DNA of 64,000 nucleotides from an uncultured Clostridia bacterium (GTDB lineage: Bacteria > Bacillota > Clostridia > TANB77 > CAG-508). Both the position numbers and the translations under genes were made by a program. The stretch covers positions 1 through 64,000 of the forward strand of contig CAPNDH010000003.1 in the NCBI GenBank assembly GCA_948664205.1. The letters are read 5' to 3'. Below, in pieces: positions 1 through 8,017 of this stretch; position 1 is the stretch's first letter, and each line of letters opens with the position of its first letter. The notes beneath the pieces are model-generated. The model ran no database searches. It was not told where the DNA came from and saw nothing but the letters and a program-made list of their open reading frames with translations.

Positions 1-2
1 AT

Positions 3-2078
3 TTAGGTTTTTCTTTTGATTGGTCTAGAGAATTTTCTACTACTGACCCTGAATATTATAAATGGACTCAATGGCAGTTCTTACAATTTTACAAACATGG
101 TATGGCTTATAAAGATACTATAGCTGTTAACTGGTGCCCTACTTGTAAAAGCGTTTTATCTAATGAAGATGCTGCAGGTGGTGTTTGTGAAAGATGTGGC
201 TTTGAAGTTGAACAAAAAGAAAAAGCTCAATGGATGCTTAGAATGAGTGATTATTCTGAAGATTTACTTAAAGGTTTAGATGATACTAATTTTGCGCCTA
301 GAGTTAAGCTTGGACAAATTAACTGGATTGGTAAATCTACTGGTGTTGAACTTGATGTTAAAATTAAACAAGGTGGAAGTTTTTCTATTTTCACTACTTG
401 TATTGAAACAGTTTATGGAATTACTTTCTTTGTTATTGCTCCAGATGGCAAACTAATTAAAGAGCTTATGCCTAAGGTTACTAACAAAGAAGAAGTTAAT
501 GAATATATTAAAGAAACTGCTAAAAAGAGCAGTATGGAAAGAACTGAACTTAATAAAGGTAAAACTGGTTGTAAATTAGAAGGTGTTAGTGCTATTAACC
601 CTATTAATGGAAAAGAAGTTCCTATTTTCTTAGGTGATTTCGTTTTAGGTGATTATGGTACAGGTGCTGTTATGGCTGTTCCTTCTCATGACCAAAGAGA
701 TTTTGAATATGCTGTAGAGCATAATTTGGATATGATACAAGTAATTTATGGAAAAGATACATTAAACGAAGCTTTTGAGAAACAAGATTATTTAGGTAAA
801 GGTTGTAAGTTAATTAATTCAGAAGAATTTACTGGTTTAACTGTTGAAAAAGCAAAAGATGCTATTACTGAAAAATTAGTTAACATGGGAATTGCAAGAA
901 AAGTTAATAATTACAAAATGAGAGATTGGGTTTTCTCTCGTCAACGTTTCTGGGGTGAGCCTATTCCTATGATTTATTGTGAAAAATGTGGATGGCAACC
1001 TATGAAAGAAGAAGACCTACCTTTATTATTACCAGATGTTGCAGAATATGAACCTACCGAAAATGGAGAAAGCCCACTTGCAAATATTACAGACTGGGTA
1101 AATACAACTTGCCCATGTTGTGGTGCTCCTGCTAAAAGGGAAACTGATACAATGCCTAACTGGGCTGGTTCTAGCTGGTATTTCTTAAGATTTATGGATG
1201 CTCATAATGATAAAGAATTTGCTTCTATGGATGCTATGAAGTATTGGAATAGAGTTGACTGGTATAATGGAGGTATGGAACATACTGCAAGACATTTACT
1301 TTATGCAAGGTTCTGGGTTCAATTCTTATATAATATCGGTTTAGTACCTAATAAGGAAATGATTTGGACTCGTGTAAGCCATGGTATGGTACTTGGTTCA
1401 AATAATGAAAAAATGAGTAAGTCTAAGGGTAATGTTATTAACCCTGACGATATCGTTAAAGAATATGGTGCAGACACTTTAAGAGTTTATGAAATGTTTA
1501 TGGGAGACTACACGCAAGATGCTCCTTGGAGTACAGATTCTTTAAAAGGATGCAAACGTTTTATTGATAAAATTATTCGTTTGAAAGAAAAAGTTGTAGA
1601 TGGAAATGAATACTCTCCTAAATTAGAAAGCATAATTCATAAAACTATTAAAAAGGTACAAACTGACTTAAGTAATATGTCATACAATACTGCAGTATCA
1701 GCATTAATGATTTTAGCAAACAGTTATGATAATGAGAAAAATATAACTAAAGCAGATTATAAATTACTTTTAACGTTGCTTAACCCAATTGCTCCACATA
1801 TTACAGAAGAGCTTAATGAAGAATTAGGATTTAAGCCACTATGTGAATCTACTTGGCCTATATATGATGAAGCAAAAACAATTGATAGTGAAATAGAAAT
1901 TCCTGTTCAATTTAATGGAAAACTTAAGTGCACAGTTACAGTTCCTTTAAACTCAGAGGAAGAAGCTGTAAAAGAAGTTGTCCACAATAACGAAACAGTT
2001 TGTGGATTGTTGGAAGGTAAAACTATTATTAAAGAAATTTATGTTAAAAATAAGATTTATAATATAGTTGTGAAATAA
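3..2078 (+). CDS. leuS: Leucyl-tRNA synthetase, C-terminal part
   Basis: Charges tRNA-Leu with leucine in the cytoplasm. The reading frame is open from base 3, so the gene begins upstream of the window; the ATG at 102 is internal. Visible LeuRS features are the zinc-type Cys pairs (WCPTCKS, CERCGFE), the editing domain with the TGAVMAVPSHDQRDFEYA block, RDWVFSRQRFWGEPIP, a second Cys cluster (CEKCGW, CPCCGAPA), and the class I signature KMSKSKGN near 1410-1435, followed by the anticodon-binding region. The HIGH motif lies outside the window. AT-rich codon use with no CGG. A strong hairpin terminator follows within a few bases. Confidence 0.97.
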   Translation, partial: LGFSFDWSREFSTTDPEYYKWTQWQFLQFYKHGMAYKDTIAVNWCPTCKSVLSNEDAAGGVCERCGFEVEQKEKAQWMLRMSDYSEDLLKGLDDTNFAPRVKLGQINWIGKSTGVELDVKIKQGGSFSIFTTCIETVYGITFFVIAPDGKLIKELMPKVTNKEEVNEYIKETAKKSSMERTELNKGKTGCKLEGVSAINPINGKEVPIFLGDFVLGDYGTGAVMAVPSHDQRDFEYAVEHNLDMIQVIYGKDTLNEAFEKQDYLGKGCKLINSEEFTGLTVEKAKDAITEKLVNMGIARKVNNYKMRDWVFSRQRFWGEPIPMIYCEKCGWQPMKEEDLPLLLPDVAEYEPTENGESPLANITDWVNTTCPCCGAPAKRETDTMPNWAGSSWYFLRFMDAHNDKEFASMDAMKYWNRVDWYNGGMEHTARHLLYARFWVQFLYNIGLVPNKEMIWTRVSHGMVLGSNNEKMSKSKGNVINPDDIVKEYGADTLRVYEMFMGDYTQDAPWSTDSLKGCKRFIDKIIRLKEKVVDGNEYSPKLESIIHKTIKKVQTDLSNMSYNTAVSALMILANSYDNEKNITKADYKLLLTLLNPIAPHITEELNEELGFKPLCESTWPIYDEAKTIDSEIEIPVQFNGKLKCTVTVPLNSEEEAVKEVVHNNETVCGLLEGKTIIKEIYVKNKIYNIVVK

Positions 2079-2079
2079 A

Positions 2080-2116
2080 CAAATATAGGAACCTCAATTA
2101 GAGGTTCCTATATTTG
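2080..2116. terminator. Bidirectional hairpin terminator after leuS
   Basis: A perfect 16-bp inverted repeat (arms 2080-2095 and 2101-2116, 5-nt loop AATTA) starts right after the leuS stop. It probably also ends the convergent minus-strand gene at 2124-2579. Confidence 0.85.
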
Positions 2117-2123
2117 TTACTAC

Positions 2124-2579
2124 TTAAGCAATTATCCAGTCTTCGAATCTGGTATATCTCTGGTCTAAAACAAATTCACTACGATAATCCTTAACTACCA
2201 TATGGCTTTTTGACGCAGATAATAAGGTGACTGGCTCATCCATAAAGGATTTATCTCCCATTGCAGTGGGTTTTATTCTTCTTATTTTTTTACCTTTCCA
2301 TTTACTCAGCTTAGTTCCTCCTGAGCGCAATGCCTTTTTATACGTAATCCAATTCATATCAGTAAAGCTAATAGGCAAAGTTCTTTCTTCATCTCCAAAG
2401 AGCCAACTAAGTGTTGTGTGTCTATATATAATCCTTCCGTCTGTTGTAAAGCCTAACAATAAAATAGCTTCTTCCGTGTAGCATCTATCTTCATAACATG
2501 TTGGATTTGTTCTAATTATCTCCTTTCCAATGCACTTGCTTAACCGGTTAATTGTTTTCTTCATAGTTTTGTTTTTCAT
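2124..2579 (-). CDS. Orphan protein with an internal duplication
   Basis: Family not recognised; 151 residues, basic, no signal peptide or membrane segment. Two related halves are visible: residues about 13-70 (LSKCIGKEIIRTNPT...) and 92-148 (LSKWKGKKIRRIKPT...), so the protein is a tandem duplication of a roughly 55-residue unit. Composition is less AT-biased than the neighbours and it uses a CGG codon (2544-2546) as sense. An AGGAGG ribosome binding site precedes the ATG, and a 20-bp perfect palindrome at 2593-2612 sits next to it. A consensus promoter with a palindrome over the -10 box lies upstream, suggesting repression by a DNA-binding protein. Base composition suggests acquisition by transfer. 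Confidence 0.7.
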   Translation of the reverse strand: MKNKTMKKTINRLSKCIGKEIIRTNPTCYEDRCYTEEAILLLGFTTDGRIIYRHTTLSWLFGDEERTLPISFTDMNWITYKKALRSGGTKLSKWKGKKIRRIKPTAMGDKSFMDEPVTLLSASKSHMVVKDYRSEFVLDQRYTRFEDWIIA

Positions 2580-2651
2580 TTTTTATCCTCCTAATTATTT
2601 AATTAAATAATTAATTACTTCCTTCCTACATTATAAAATAGGAATACTTTT

Positions 2652-2690
2652 GATACTATATATTATATAGTATCTTACATAAAATGTCAA
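2652..2690 (-). promoter_or_regulatory. Consensus promoter with palindromic operator
   Basis: On the minus strand, TTGACA (2685-2690) and TATAAT (2662-2667) are separated by exactly 17 bp. A 23-bp palindrome (11-bp arms GATACTATATA around one base, 2652-2674) covers the -10 box, as a repressor operator would. The spacer carries TTATGTAA (2675-2682), shared with six other promoters in the window. Confidence 0.85.
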
Positions 2691-2715
2691 TTGTTTGTAT
2701 CAATAAAATAGCATA

Positions 2716-2746
2716 AAAAACTGGCAGAATTTTCTACCAGTTTTTT
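2716..2746 (-). terminator. Hairpin terminator of the 2775-3143 gene
   Basis: Stem AAAAACTGG / CCAGTTTTT with a partly paired inner AGAA/TTCT segment; followed by a T-run on the minus strand. Confidence 0.75.
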
Positions 2747-2774
2747 CGTATTTCTTTTTTGTCAATCTTGGACT

Positions 2775-3143
2775 TTAGAGCATAGCCTCCAACACTTCCA
2801 TAAAATTATCCGCTTCGAGAAGGTCTCTTAACTCATAATACTTCAGTTCTTCGAAGATATCGTTCAAGTTACCAATGTCGTAGTTCTGAAGCAACCGGAT
2901 AATTGCACTGTCTGCCGCCACCTTGTCTATTTCCTTGTAGCTGTACTTTCTCAATTTGGATTCTACCCTCTTCTCATTGATGGTCGCCAGCAAAATGGCT
3001 ACCTCGGTTTCATCCACATCGGGAACTTTCTTTGTAATCTGCTCTACCCGATTTGCACACACTTTAATGCTGTACAAATCCTCAGTACTGGATACAAAAA
3101 ACTTGTCCTGATGTCTTTCAACGTTAGCTGTCTCGATATTCAT
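2775..3143 (-). CDS. Small acidic orphan protein
   Basis: Family not recognised; 122 residues, soluble, mostly helical with many Glu/Asp and no signal peptide. Composition is clearly less AT-rich than the core genes (frequent C/G third positions), and two in-frame CGG codons (first bases at minus-strand positions 2897 and 3050) are read as sense, presumably Arg. AGGAGG precedes the ATG. It is divergent from the 3315-3620 gene, and both have strong promoters with the TTATGTAA spacer motif. Likely horizontally acquired or an accessory regulator; no function can be assigned. Confidence 0.7.
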   Translation of the reverse strand: MNIETANVERHQDKFFVSSTEDLYSIKVCANRVEQITKKVPDVDETEVAILLATINEKRVESKLRKYSYKEIDKVAADSAIIRLLQNYDIGNLNDIFEELKYYELRDLLEADNFMEVLEAML

Positions 3144-3156
3144 AGAAATACCTCCT

Positions 3157-3215
3157 AAAATAAAAGTGATTTACGCTTACACTTTTATTTTACACTATTT
3201 ACATAATTTTGTCAA
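3157..3215 (-). promoter_or_regulatory. Promoter with inverted repeat over the -10
   Basis: Minus strand: TTGACA (3210-3215), 17-bp spacer, TAAAAT (3187-3192). The spacer contains TTATGTAA (3199-3206). A perfect 12-bp inverted repeat (3157-3168 and 3180-3191, 11-nt loop) overlaps the -10 and the start of the transcript: a candidate operator or 5' hairpin. Confidence 0.8.
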
Positions 3216-3230
3216 ATTTGTTGATTTTTC

Positions 3231-3259
3231 TTGCCTTTATGTAACTTTTGATATATAAT
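3231..3259 (+). promoter_or_regulatory. Promoter of the 3315 membrane protein
   Basis: TTGCCT (3231-3236), 17 bp, TATAAT (3254-3259), with TTATGTAA (3237-3244) directly after the -35 box. Divergent from the 2775-3143 promoter, about 15 bp away. Confidence 0.75.
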
Positions 3260-3314
3260 AGATATATTAAATAACTGTAAACTATATTTCATTCTTATTA
3301 AGGAGGGAATCTAT

Positions 3315-3620
3315 ATGGGGCGGTATTATATCTATAGCTATTTAGAAACTTTGAAAAACATAGCATCAGCTGCTATTCCAATTTTCTTGGATTACTTATG
3401 GGTAAATATTTTAGTTGGAGCTATAACTGCAGTAATTGGATATATAATAATACATGAAAAGAAACATTCAAGTTTAAGTCGTTTTCTTCGTAATATTATT
3501 ATTTTTATATTATTTGCTTTTGAAGTTTTTGTGATTTTGTATTTTTACAATTTGTGCGGAATATACTCTATTCTTTCTGCTTTTTTGGTTATATTCTTTA
3601 TAATCATAGACAGCATTTAG
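3315..3620 (+). CDS. Small membrane protein, unknown function
   Basis: 101 residues with about three hydrophobic helices (around residues 15-45, 55-78 and 80-100), so an integral membrane protein. No family recognised. AAGGAGGGAAT precedes the ATG at good spacing. The third codon is CGG (3321-3323), one of the few in-frame CGG codons in the window. A terminator hairpin follows immediately. Its own promoter and terminator make it a single-gene unit. Confidence 0.65.
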   Translation: MGRYYIYSYLETLKNIASAAIPIFLDYLWVNILVGAITAVIGYIIIHEKKHSSLSRFLRNIIIFILFAFEVFVILYFYNLCGIYSILSAFLVIFFIIIDSI

Positions 3621-3665
3621 AAAAAAAATGTACAGAGATTTTTTAAATCTCTGTACATTTTTTTT
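3621..3665. terminator. Bidirectional terminator between 3315 gene and ldh
   Basis: A-tract, 15-bp perfect stem (3627-3641 with 3645-3659), 3-nt loop and T-tract; serves both converging genes. The ldh stop codon lies inside its T-tract. Confidence 0.9.
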
Positions 3666-4620
3666 ATTCTTTTATTATCTTTTCAATAGAGTCTTCTCGC
3701 ATTTTCTTTATTAAATTGCAACTATTATTTAGTTTTTCTTGTTCTTCTGTATTTAATTCTAATTCCATTAATTCCCTTACACCATTTTGGTTAATTACTG
3801 CTGGAACTCCTATATACACATCATTTTGCCCATATTCTCCATTTTCCAAATATGTTGATACTGTTAGTATTGAATTTTCATTATCTAATATTGCCCTTAC
3901 TAGCCTATTTAAGCTCATTCCTATTCCATAATAAGTAGCTTTTTTTCTATTAATTATTTCATATGCTGCATTTATAACATTTTGATGTATTTTCTCTAAA
4001 TCTTCTATTGGTCTTCCTTTATCTTTTATTATATCAGTTAACTTTTTGCATCCTACATAACAATGTGACCAAGGTACAAATGATGAATCTCCGTGTTCTC
4101 CCATTATATATGCATGCACATTTTTACTAGAAACATCCATATAATCTGCTATCATATATCTTAGTCTTGCTGTATCCAATACTGTTCCTGAGCCTATTAC
4201 TTTATTTTTAGGAAGTCCTGATACTTTATATACTACATATGTCATTAAATCAACAGGGTTACTTGCTACTATTATTATTCCATTAAATCCACTTGCCATT
4301 ATGTTTTTTGTTATGTCTTTCACTATTTTAGTGTTTACCTCTGCTAATTCTAACCTTGTTTGGCCTGGCTTCTGCGCAACACCTGCTGTAATAACTACTA
4401 TTTCAGCATCTTTACAGTCACTGTAATCGCCCGCTTTTATTACCATTTTTTGTGGTGCAAAAGGAAGTCCATGAGATAAATCCATCTCTTCTCCTACAGT
4501 TTTTTCTTTGTCAATATCTATTAAAACAAGCTCACCTATTCCACCTCTGTTTAACATTGAATATGCCATACTCATTCCAACAAAACCTGTTCCTACTAAA
4601 ACAATTTTCCCATCTTTCAT
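3664..4620 (-). CDS. ldh: L-lactate dehydrogenase
   Basis: Reduces pyruvate to L-lactate with NADH in the cytoplasm, regenerating NAD+ in fermentation. 318 residues, normal family length. The NAD-binding Rossmann motif GTGFVGMSMA is at residues 11-20; the substrate-specificity loop AQKPGQTRLEL has Gln at the position that separates lactate from malate dehydrogenase (Arg in the latter); ASNPVDLMTY and the active-site GEHGDSS with the catalytic His are present. The start is supported by AGGAGG. Monocistronic: terminator behind, repeat-rich gap in front. Confidence 0.96.
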   Translation of the reverse strand: MKDGKIVLVGTGFVGMSMAYSMLNRGGIGELVLIDIDKEKTVGEEMDLSHGLPFAPQKMVIKAGDYSDCKDAEIVVITAGVAQKPGQTRLELAEVNTKIVKDITKNIMASGFNGIIIVASNPVDLMTYVVYKVSGLPKNKVIGSGTVLDTARLRYMIADYMDVSSKNVHAYIMGEHGDSSFVPWSHCYVGCKKLTDIIKDKGRPIEDLEKIHQNVINAAYEIINRKKATYYGIGMSLNRLVRAILDNENSILTVSTYLENGEYGQNDVYIGVPAVINQNGVRELMELELNTEEQEKLNNSCNLIKKMREDSIEKIIKE

Positions 4621-5357
4621 ATCAAATATCCTCCTTAATGTTTTTTAATTTGCTATATTATAATTATACCACTTTTTTTATTTTGTAAAACTAAAAAACA
4701 AGAATAAAATTTTCTAAGCTCATTCTTCGCTAAGATTTCTTAGTCGTAGCATTTTAATGCGTACGAATAAGTTATGCTTTAGTAAAATCTAATTCTTCCA
4801 TAACCATCTTCTAAGGAAACTCACCTTCTTCGTTTCACTACGCATAAGTTATCCGTAAAGTCATTTCATTCCTAACGGCTAACTTAACTAACGTGGATGA
4901 CTTTCCTAAGAATATAAAAAACTATAAAATTATTATTTGATATTCAAAATTTATTATTATAAGTTAAGTTCTGCTTTCACAATGAAATATATTCATCATT
5001 ATACTGTTGTAATTTTTTTAAGTTTAGTGATCATTGTTTTGCTACATATTATTTTACCTTTCCTTTCTAGTTCAATTATGAACTACTAGTATTACATACT
5101 TAAGCTACGTGAGCCATTATAATACTTTTTTCTTCATATTTCAAGTTTTTAATTTAAAATTTAAGAAAATAAATTAAACTTCTTTAGATTAAACTCTTTT
5201 ATAGCTACTATGGTAACCAAAATGTAATAAAACTTTAATACCTTTGTAACCCTACTTTTATTATTATATTGTATAATGTATTTGTTAAAATAAATGCCAA
5301 ATATTTTGGTCATCAATAGCTACGACCCAATTATAAAAAATGTACAAAGGAGAAATT
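4621..5357. other. Gene-free interval between ldh and the 5358 gene
   Basis: About 740 bp without a supportable gene. The first part is the family A element (4700-4916). The rest (4917-5340) is very AT-rich with stops in all frames; I see no RNA gene in it. A TATAAT at about 5272-5277 could be the -10 box for the next gene, but a matching -35 box at 17 bp is not convincing. Confidence 0.6.
4700..4916. repeat. Dispersed palindromic element, family A (long copy)
   Basis: Begins AAGAATAAAATTTTCTAAGC and ends with GATGACTTTCCTAAGAATAT. Other copies or parts are at 11905-12030, 17306-17366, 32412-32527 and 36516-36624. This copy is longest (about 217 bp) because extra sequence is present in the middle. 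Each half can fold on itself (TTTTCTAAGC against GCTAAGAAAA; TTCTAAGGAAA against TTTCCTAAGAA). No coding capacity. Confidence 0.75.
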
Positions 5358-6453
5358 ATGAATATAGAAAAAGACTTAAAAAAGGATGGTATTACTGTTA
5401 TTAAACAGTTAGATACATTAAGTGTTACTTTAATTTCAAAATATGTTGCAGAAAAGCTTATATCTGCCCTTCCTTTTTATGGTTTAAATTATAGTAATTT
5501 ATTTATAAAAATATGCAATATTCCTATGTTTATTGCTGATATTCCAAGTAGTATGGGAGAAGCAAGTTATTTTTATAAAAATTCTTCTATATACTTCAAA
5601 GATGGATTATCTATTCATGAAATGAAAAGATATGCTGTTCATGAATTTATACATGCTTATCAAGAAATAAAAGATAAAAGTAATATATTATATAGGCTTG
5701 GGCTTTGTGATTTTACTGGTATTAAAGTTCATGGTTTAGCTTTAAATGAAGGTGCTGTTCAATTAATTTCTGCAAAAGCTTTAGGTAATGATATAGAAAA
5801 TGTCAAATATTATGATATAGAATTTAATACAAATACTCCTAGTTATTACCCTATTATTTGTAATTTAGTTAGCCAATTAGCTTATATCACTGGTGAAAAT
5901 GTATTATTTGACAGCACTTTAAATAGCAATTCTAAATTTGTAAAATCTTTGATTTCTTTGCTAGGAGAAAAAAACTTTTATAAAATAGAATCAAATTTAG
6001 ATAAAATATTGAAGATTGAAGAAGAAATGATTTCTTTATCTAATAAATTAGAAAATGAATTTTTAAGTGGAGCTTTTATTGCTAAATCTTCTACCAAAAT
6101 AGGTATATATAAAAATTCTATTAAAAATATATTTTTTGAAACTCAAAACCTTATTATAAAATCTTATTTTGATAGAGCATTAAATAATGTATATTCTATA
6201 CAAGAAATTGAAGATTATAGAAAAAAATTATATTGTTATAAAGATTTATTAGGTGTTACAGAAGACTATAATTTCTTTAATGATTATTATATTAATATGA
6301 TGATGAAACTAGATGAAAAATATGAACAAGCTTCTAACCCTGAACTTTCACTTGTTCCATATACTAGAAGTATTTTTGAAATTATTATTCAAAAAATACG
6401 TGCACTTATTGGTGTTAAACGGAGAAGAAATGAATTTTGTAAAAGTGAAATAG
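5358..6453 (+). CDS. HExxH metallopeptidase-like protein with a +1 shift at CGG
   Basis: Function unknown. Residues about 94-109 read YAVHEFIHAYQEIKD, a zinc-peptidase HExxH motif, with a downstream NEGAVQL that could supply the third ligand (Glu), as in gluzincins. No signal peptide. ATG 5358 is chosen because AAAGGAGA precedes it; ATG 5340 has no ribosome binding site. In the zero frame the ORF continues to 6566, but its last 40 codons translate a repeat element. Near the end is AAA CGG AGA (CGG at 6420-6422); skipping the C gives ...VKGEEMNFVKVK and a TAG at 6451-6453, just before the repeat. I therefore favour a 364-residue product with the same +1 step inferred for four other genes; the zero-frame alternative ends at 6566. 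Confidence 0.65.
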
Positions 6454-6454
6454 A

Positions 6455-6502
6455 ATACCAGAGAGGCTTCGCCTCTCGGACGAGCGATGAAAAGCCCCTA
6501 CA
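6455..6502. repeat. Short repeat fragment ending in CCCCTACA (family B-like)
   Basis: Contains the small palindrome GAGAGGCTTCGCCTCTC and ends GCCCCTACA, the end sequence of the family B inverted repeats at 21868-21972 and 48683-48789. Similar fragments are near 24017-24060 and 29530-29635. Confidence 0.6.
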
Positions 6503-6596
6503 ATTCAAAATCAGTTTTTTCTATAAAAGTTGGGGAAGTTTTGGGAAAGTTTTAAACATATCCTAAATCTTTTAACAAATTAAAGAAATAAATTTT

Positions 6597-6643
6597 AAAA
6601 AGTTGGAAAGTTTTTGACACGTCCCAAATCTTTCCAACTTTTT
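6597..6643. terminator. Terminator downstream of murG and the 5358 gene
   Basis: Stem AAAAAGTTGGAAAG (6597-6610) with CTTTCCAACTTTTT (6630-6643) and 19-nt loop; A- and T-tracts on both sides make it usable in both directions. Confidence 0.75.
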
Positions 6644-7759
6644 TTATTTAACTAACTTTTTAATTTCTTGATATATTTTCTCTTCAACATTCCCTACTGA
6701 ATTTTTATTTGCATTTATCCCCATTTCTTTCATGTGTTGTGGATTATTTACTATGTTTTCTATTTCTTTATTAAGTGCTTTTGCATTTAGATCTTTATTC
6801 AATACTATTTTTGCTGCACCTATTTTCTCTAATACCTTTGCATTATATAATTGATGGTCATTACTTACATTTGGTAGTGGTACTAATATTGAAGGTTTTC
6901 CCAAGTTTGATATTTCTGTTATTGTCATTGCTCCACTTCTTGCAACTATAATATCTGAAATGTTCATAACTTCTTCCATATTATATATGTATGGTACTAT
7001 TTTCATATTTTGTATATTATTAATATTTAAATTTATATTCTCAAATTGTCCTTTTATTATTTCATATTGCTCAGGACCTGTTGCCCACATTATTTGATAA
7101 TTTCTATTTAGTTTTTTATTTGCAATCTCAATTATTGCTTCGTTTATTGCTTTCGCTCCTTGGCTTCCCCCAAAAACTAATACTATTGGTTTATTTAAAC
7201 TAAGACCTAATTTAGTTTTTATATTCTCTTTTTCTTCTTTACCATATTCAAGTTTTTTAACTTTTACAGGTGTTCCTGTATGCACTATTTTTTTAGCATT
7301 CTTTATTTTATTTTTTGCATCCTTAAATGATATTAAAATGCAGTCTGTTTTTTTAGCAAGCATTGTTACTGCTTTGCCTGGAAACGCATTACTTTCATGG
7401 ATAATAGTTGGAATATGTAGTTTATGCGCAGCTGTAATTGTTGCTCCACAAATATATCCTCCTGTTCCTATTACAATATCTGGTTTAAATTCTTGTATAA
7501 TCTTTTTTGCTTCTCCATAACCTTTAAATGTTCTATATAATCTTTTTAAATTTTCAATTGAAATTTTTTTACATAACCCATAGGCTTGTATTGTTTTTAG
7601 TTCATATCCCGCTCTTGGAACCAAGTCATTTTCTAGACCTCTTGATGTACCTATAAACATTATTTTAGAATTCGGCTCTTTTAGTTTTATTTTATTAGCT
7701 ATTGCTATTCCCGGATTAATATGTCCCCCAGTACCAGCCGCCGCAACAATTACCCTCAT
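6644..7759 (-). CDS. murG: UDP-GlcNAc:lipid I N-acetylglucosaminyltransferase MurG
   Basis: Adds GlcNAc to lipid I to make lipid II on the inner face of the membrane. 371 residues, standard length. N-terminal glycine-rich GGTGGHINPG-type motif is seen as AAGTGGHINPGIAIA (residues 6-20); the C-terminal domain has VFGGSQGAKAINE and the UDP-GlcNAc binding ARSGAMTITEISNLGKPSILVPLP block. Last gene of the murE-mraY-ftsW-murG series, but separated from ftsW by about 260 bp of repeats. AGGAAAAGAATG gives a modest ribosome binding site. Confidence 0.97.
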   Translation of the reverse strand: MRVIVAAAGTGGHINPGIAIANKIKLKEPNSKIMFIGTSRGLENDLVPRAGYELKTIQAYGLCKKISIENLKRLYRTFKGYGEAKKIIQEFKPDIVIGTGGYICGATITAAHKLHIPTIIHESNAFPGKAVTMLAKKTDCILISFKDAKNKIKNAKKIVHTGTPVKVKKLEYGKEEKENIKTKLGLSLNKPIVLVFGGSQGAKAINEAIIEIANKKLNRNYQIMWATGPEQYEIIKGQFENINLNINNIQNMKIVPYIYNMEEVMNISDIIVARSGAMTITEISNLGKPSILVPLPNVSNDHQLYNAKVLEKIGAAKIVLNKDLNAKALNKEIENIVNNPQHMKEMGINANKNSVGNVEEKIYQEIKKLVK

Positions 7760-7794
7760 TCTTTTCCTCCCAAAACTCGAAGAGTTTTGTACTC

Positions 7795-7912
7795 TTCACT
7801 ATTCATTATTCATTATTCACTATTCATTAAAGCAATTTTTTCGAAGCACGGACGACTACTAGTCGCTCCTACATCAAACCTCAGGTTTGTATTATTCACT
7901 ATTCATTAAAGT
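7795..7912. repeat. Repeat mosaic between ftsW and murG (heptamers and family B half)
   Basis: Two runs of the 7-bp unit ATTCATT/ATTCACT (7797-7828 and 7890-7909) flank a family B half (TTCGAAGCACGGACGACT... GTCGCTCCTACA). The same heptamer is at 20939-21023. Elements of different families have accumulated in one intergenic site. Confidence 0.7.
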
Positions 7913-7924
7913 AATTCCTTTTAA

Positions 7925-8017
7925 GAACAGGCAGACACAAGTTCTGCCCTCACATAAATGTCCCAAGAGGGACAGATTACTCAAAAGGAAACGTCCCCAA
8001 TGGACACCCAATGGACA
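7925..8017. repeat. REP-like palindromic repeat (copy 1), directly after ftsW stop
   Basis: A small hairpin (GGCAGACACAAGTTCTGCC, 7930-7948) is followed by the REP-type block GGGACAGATTACTC...GGAAACGTCCCC...AATGGACA. It closely matches 48823-48880 and is related to 18841-18893 and 32382-32545. It abuts the ftsW stop codon. Confidence 0.75.

Noticed and set aside
2544..3052. CGG reassigned to another amino acid
   Set aside because: Reassignment would not explain why five frames break at CGG and are restored only by a shift; sense CGG positions are in weakly conserved proteins, so the residue cannot be judged.
6454..6566. C-terminal tail of the metallopeptidase (zero frame)
   Set aside because: Encoded by repeat DNA with no sign of a domain; a +1 step upstream gives a natural stop. 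Kept as an alternative in the feature entry.
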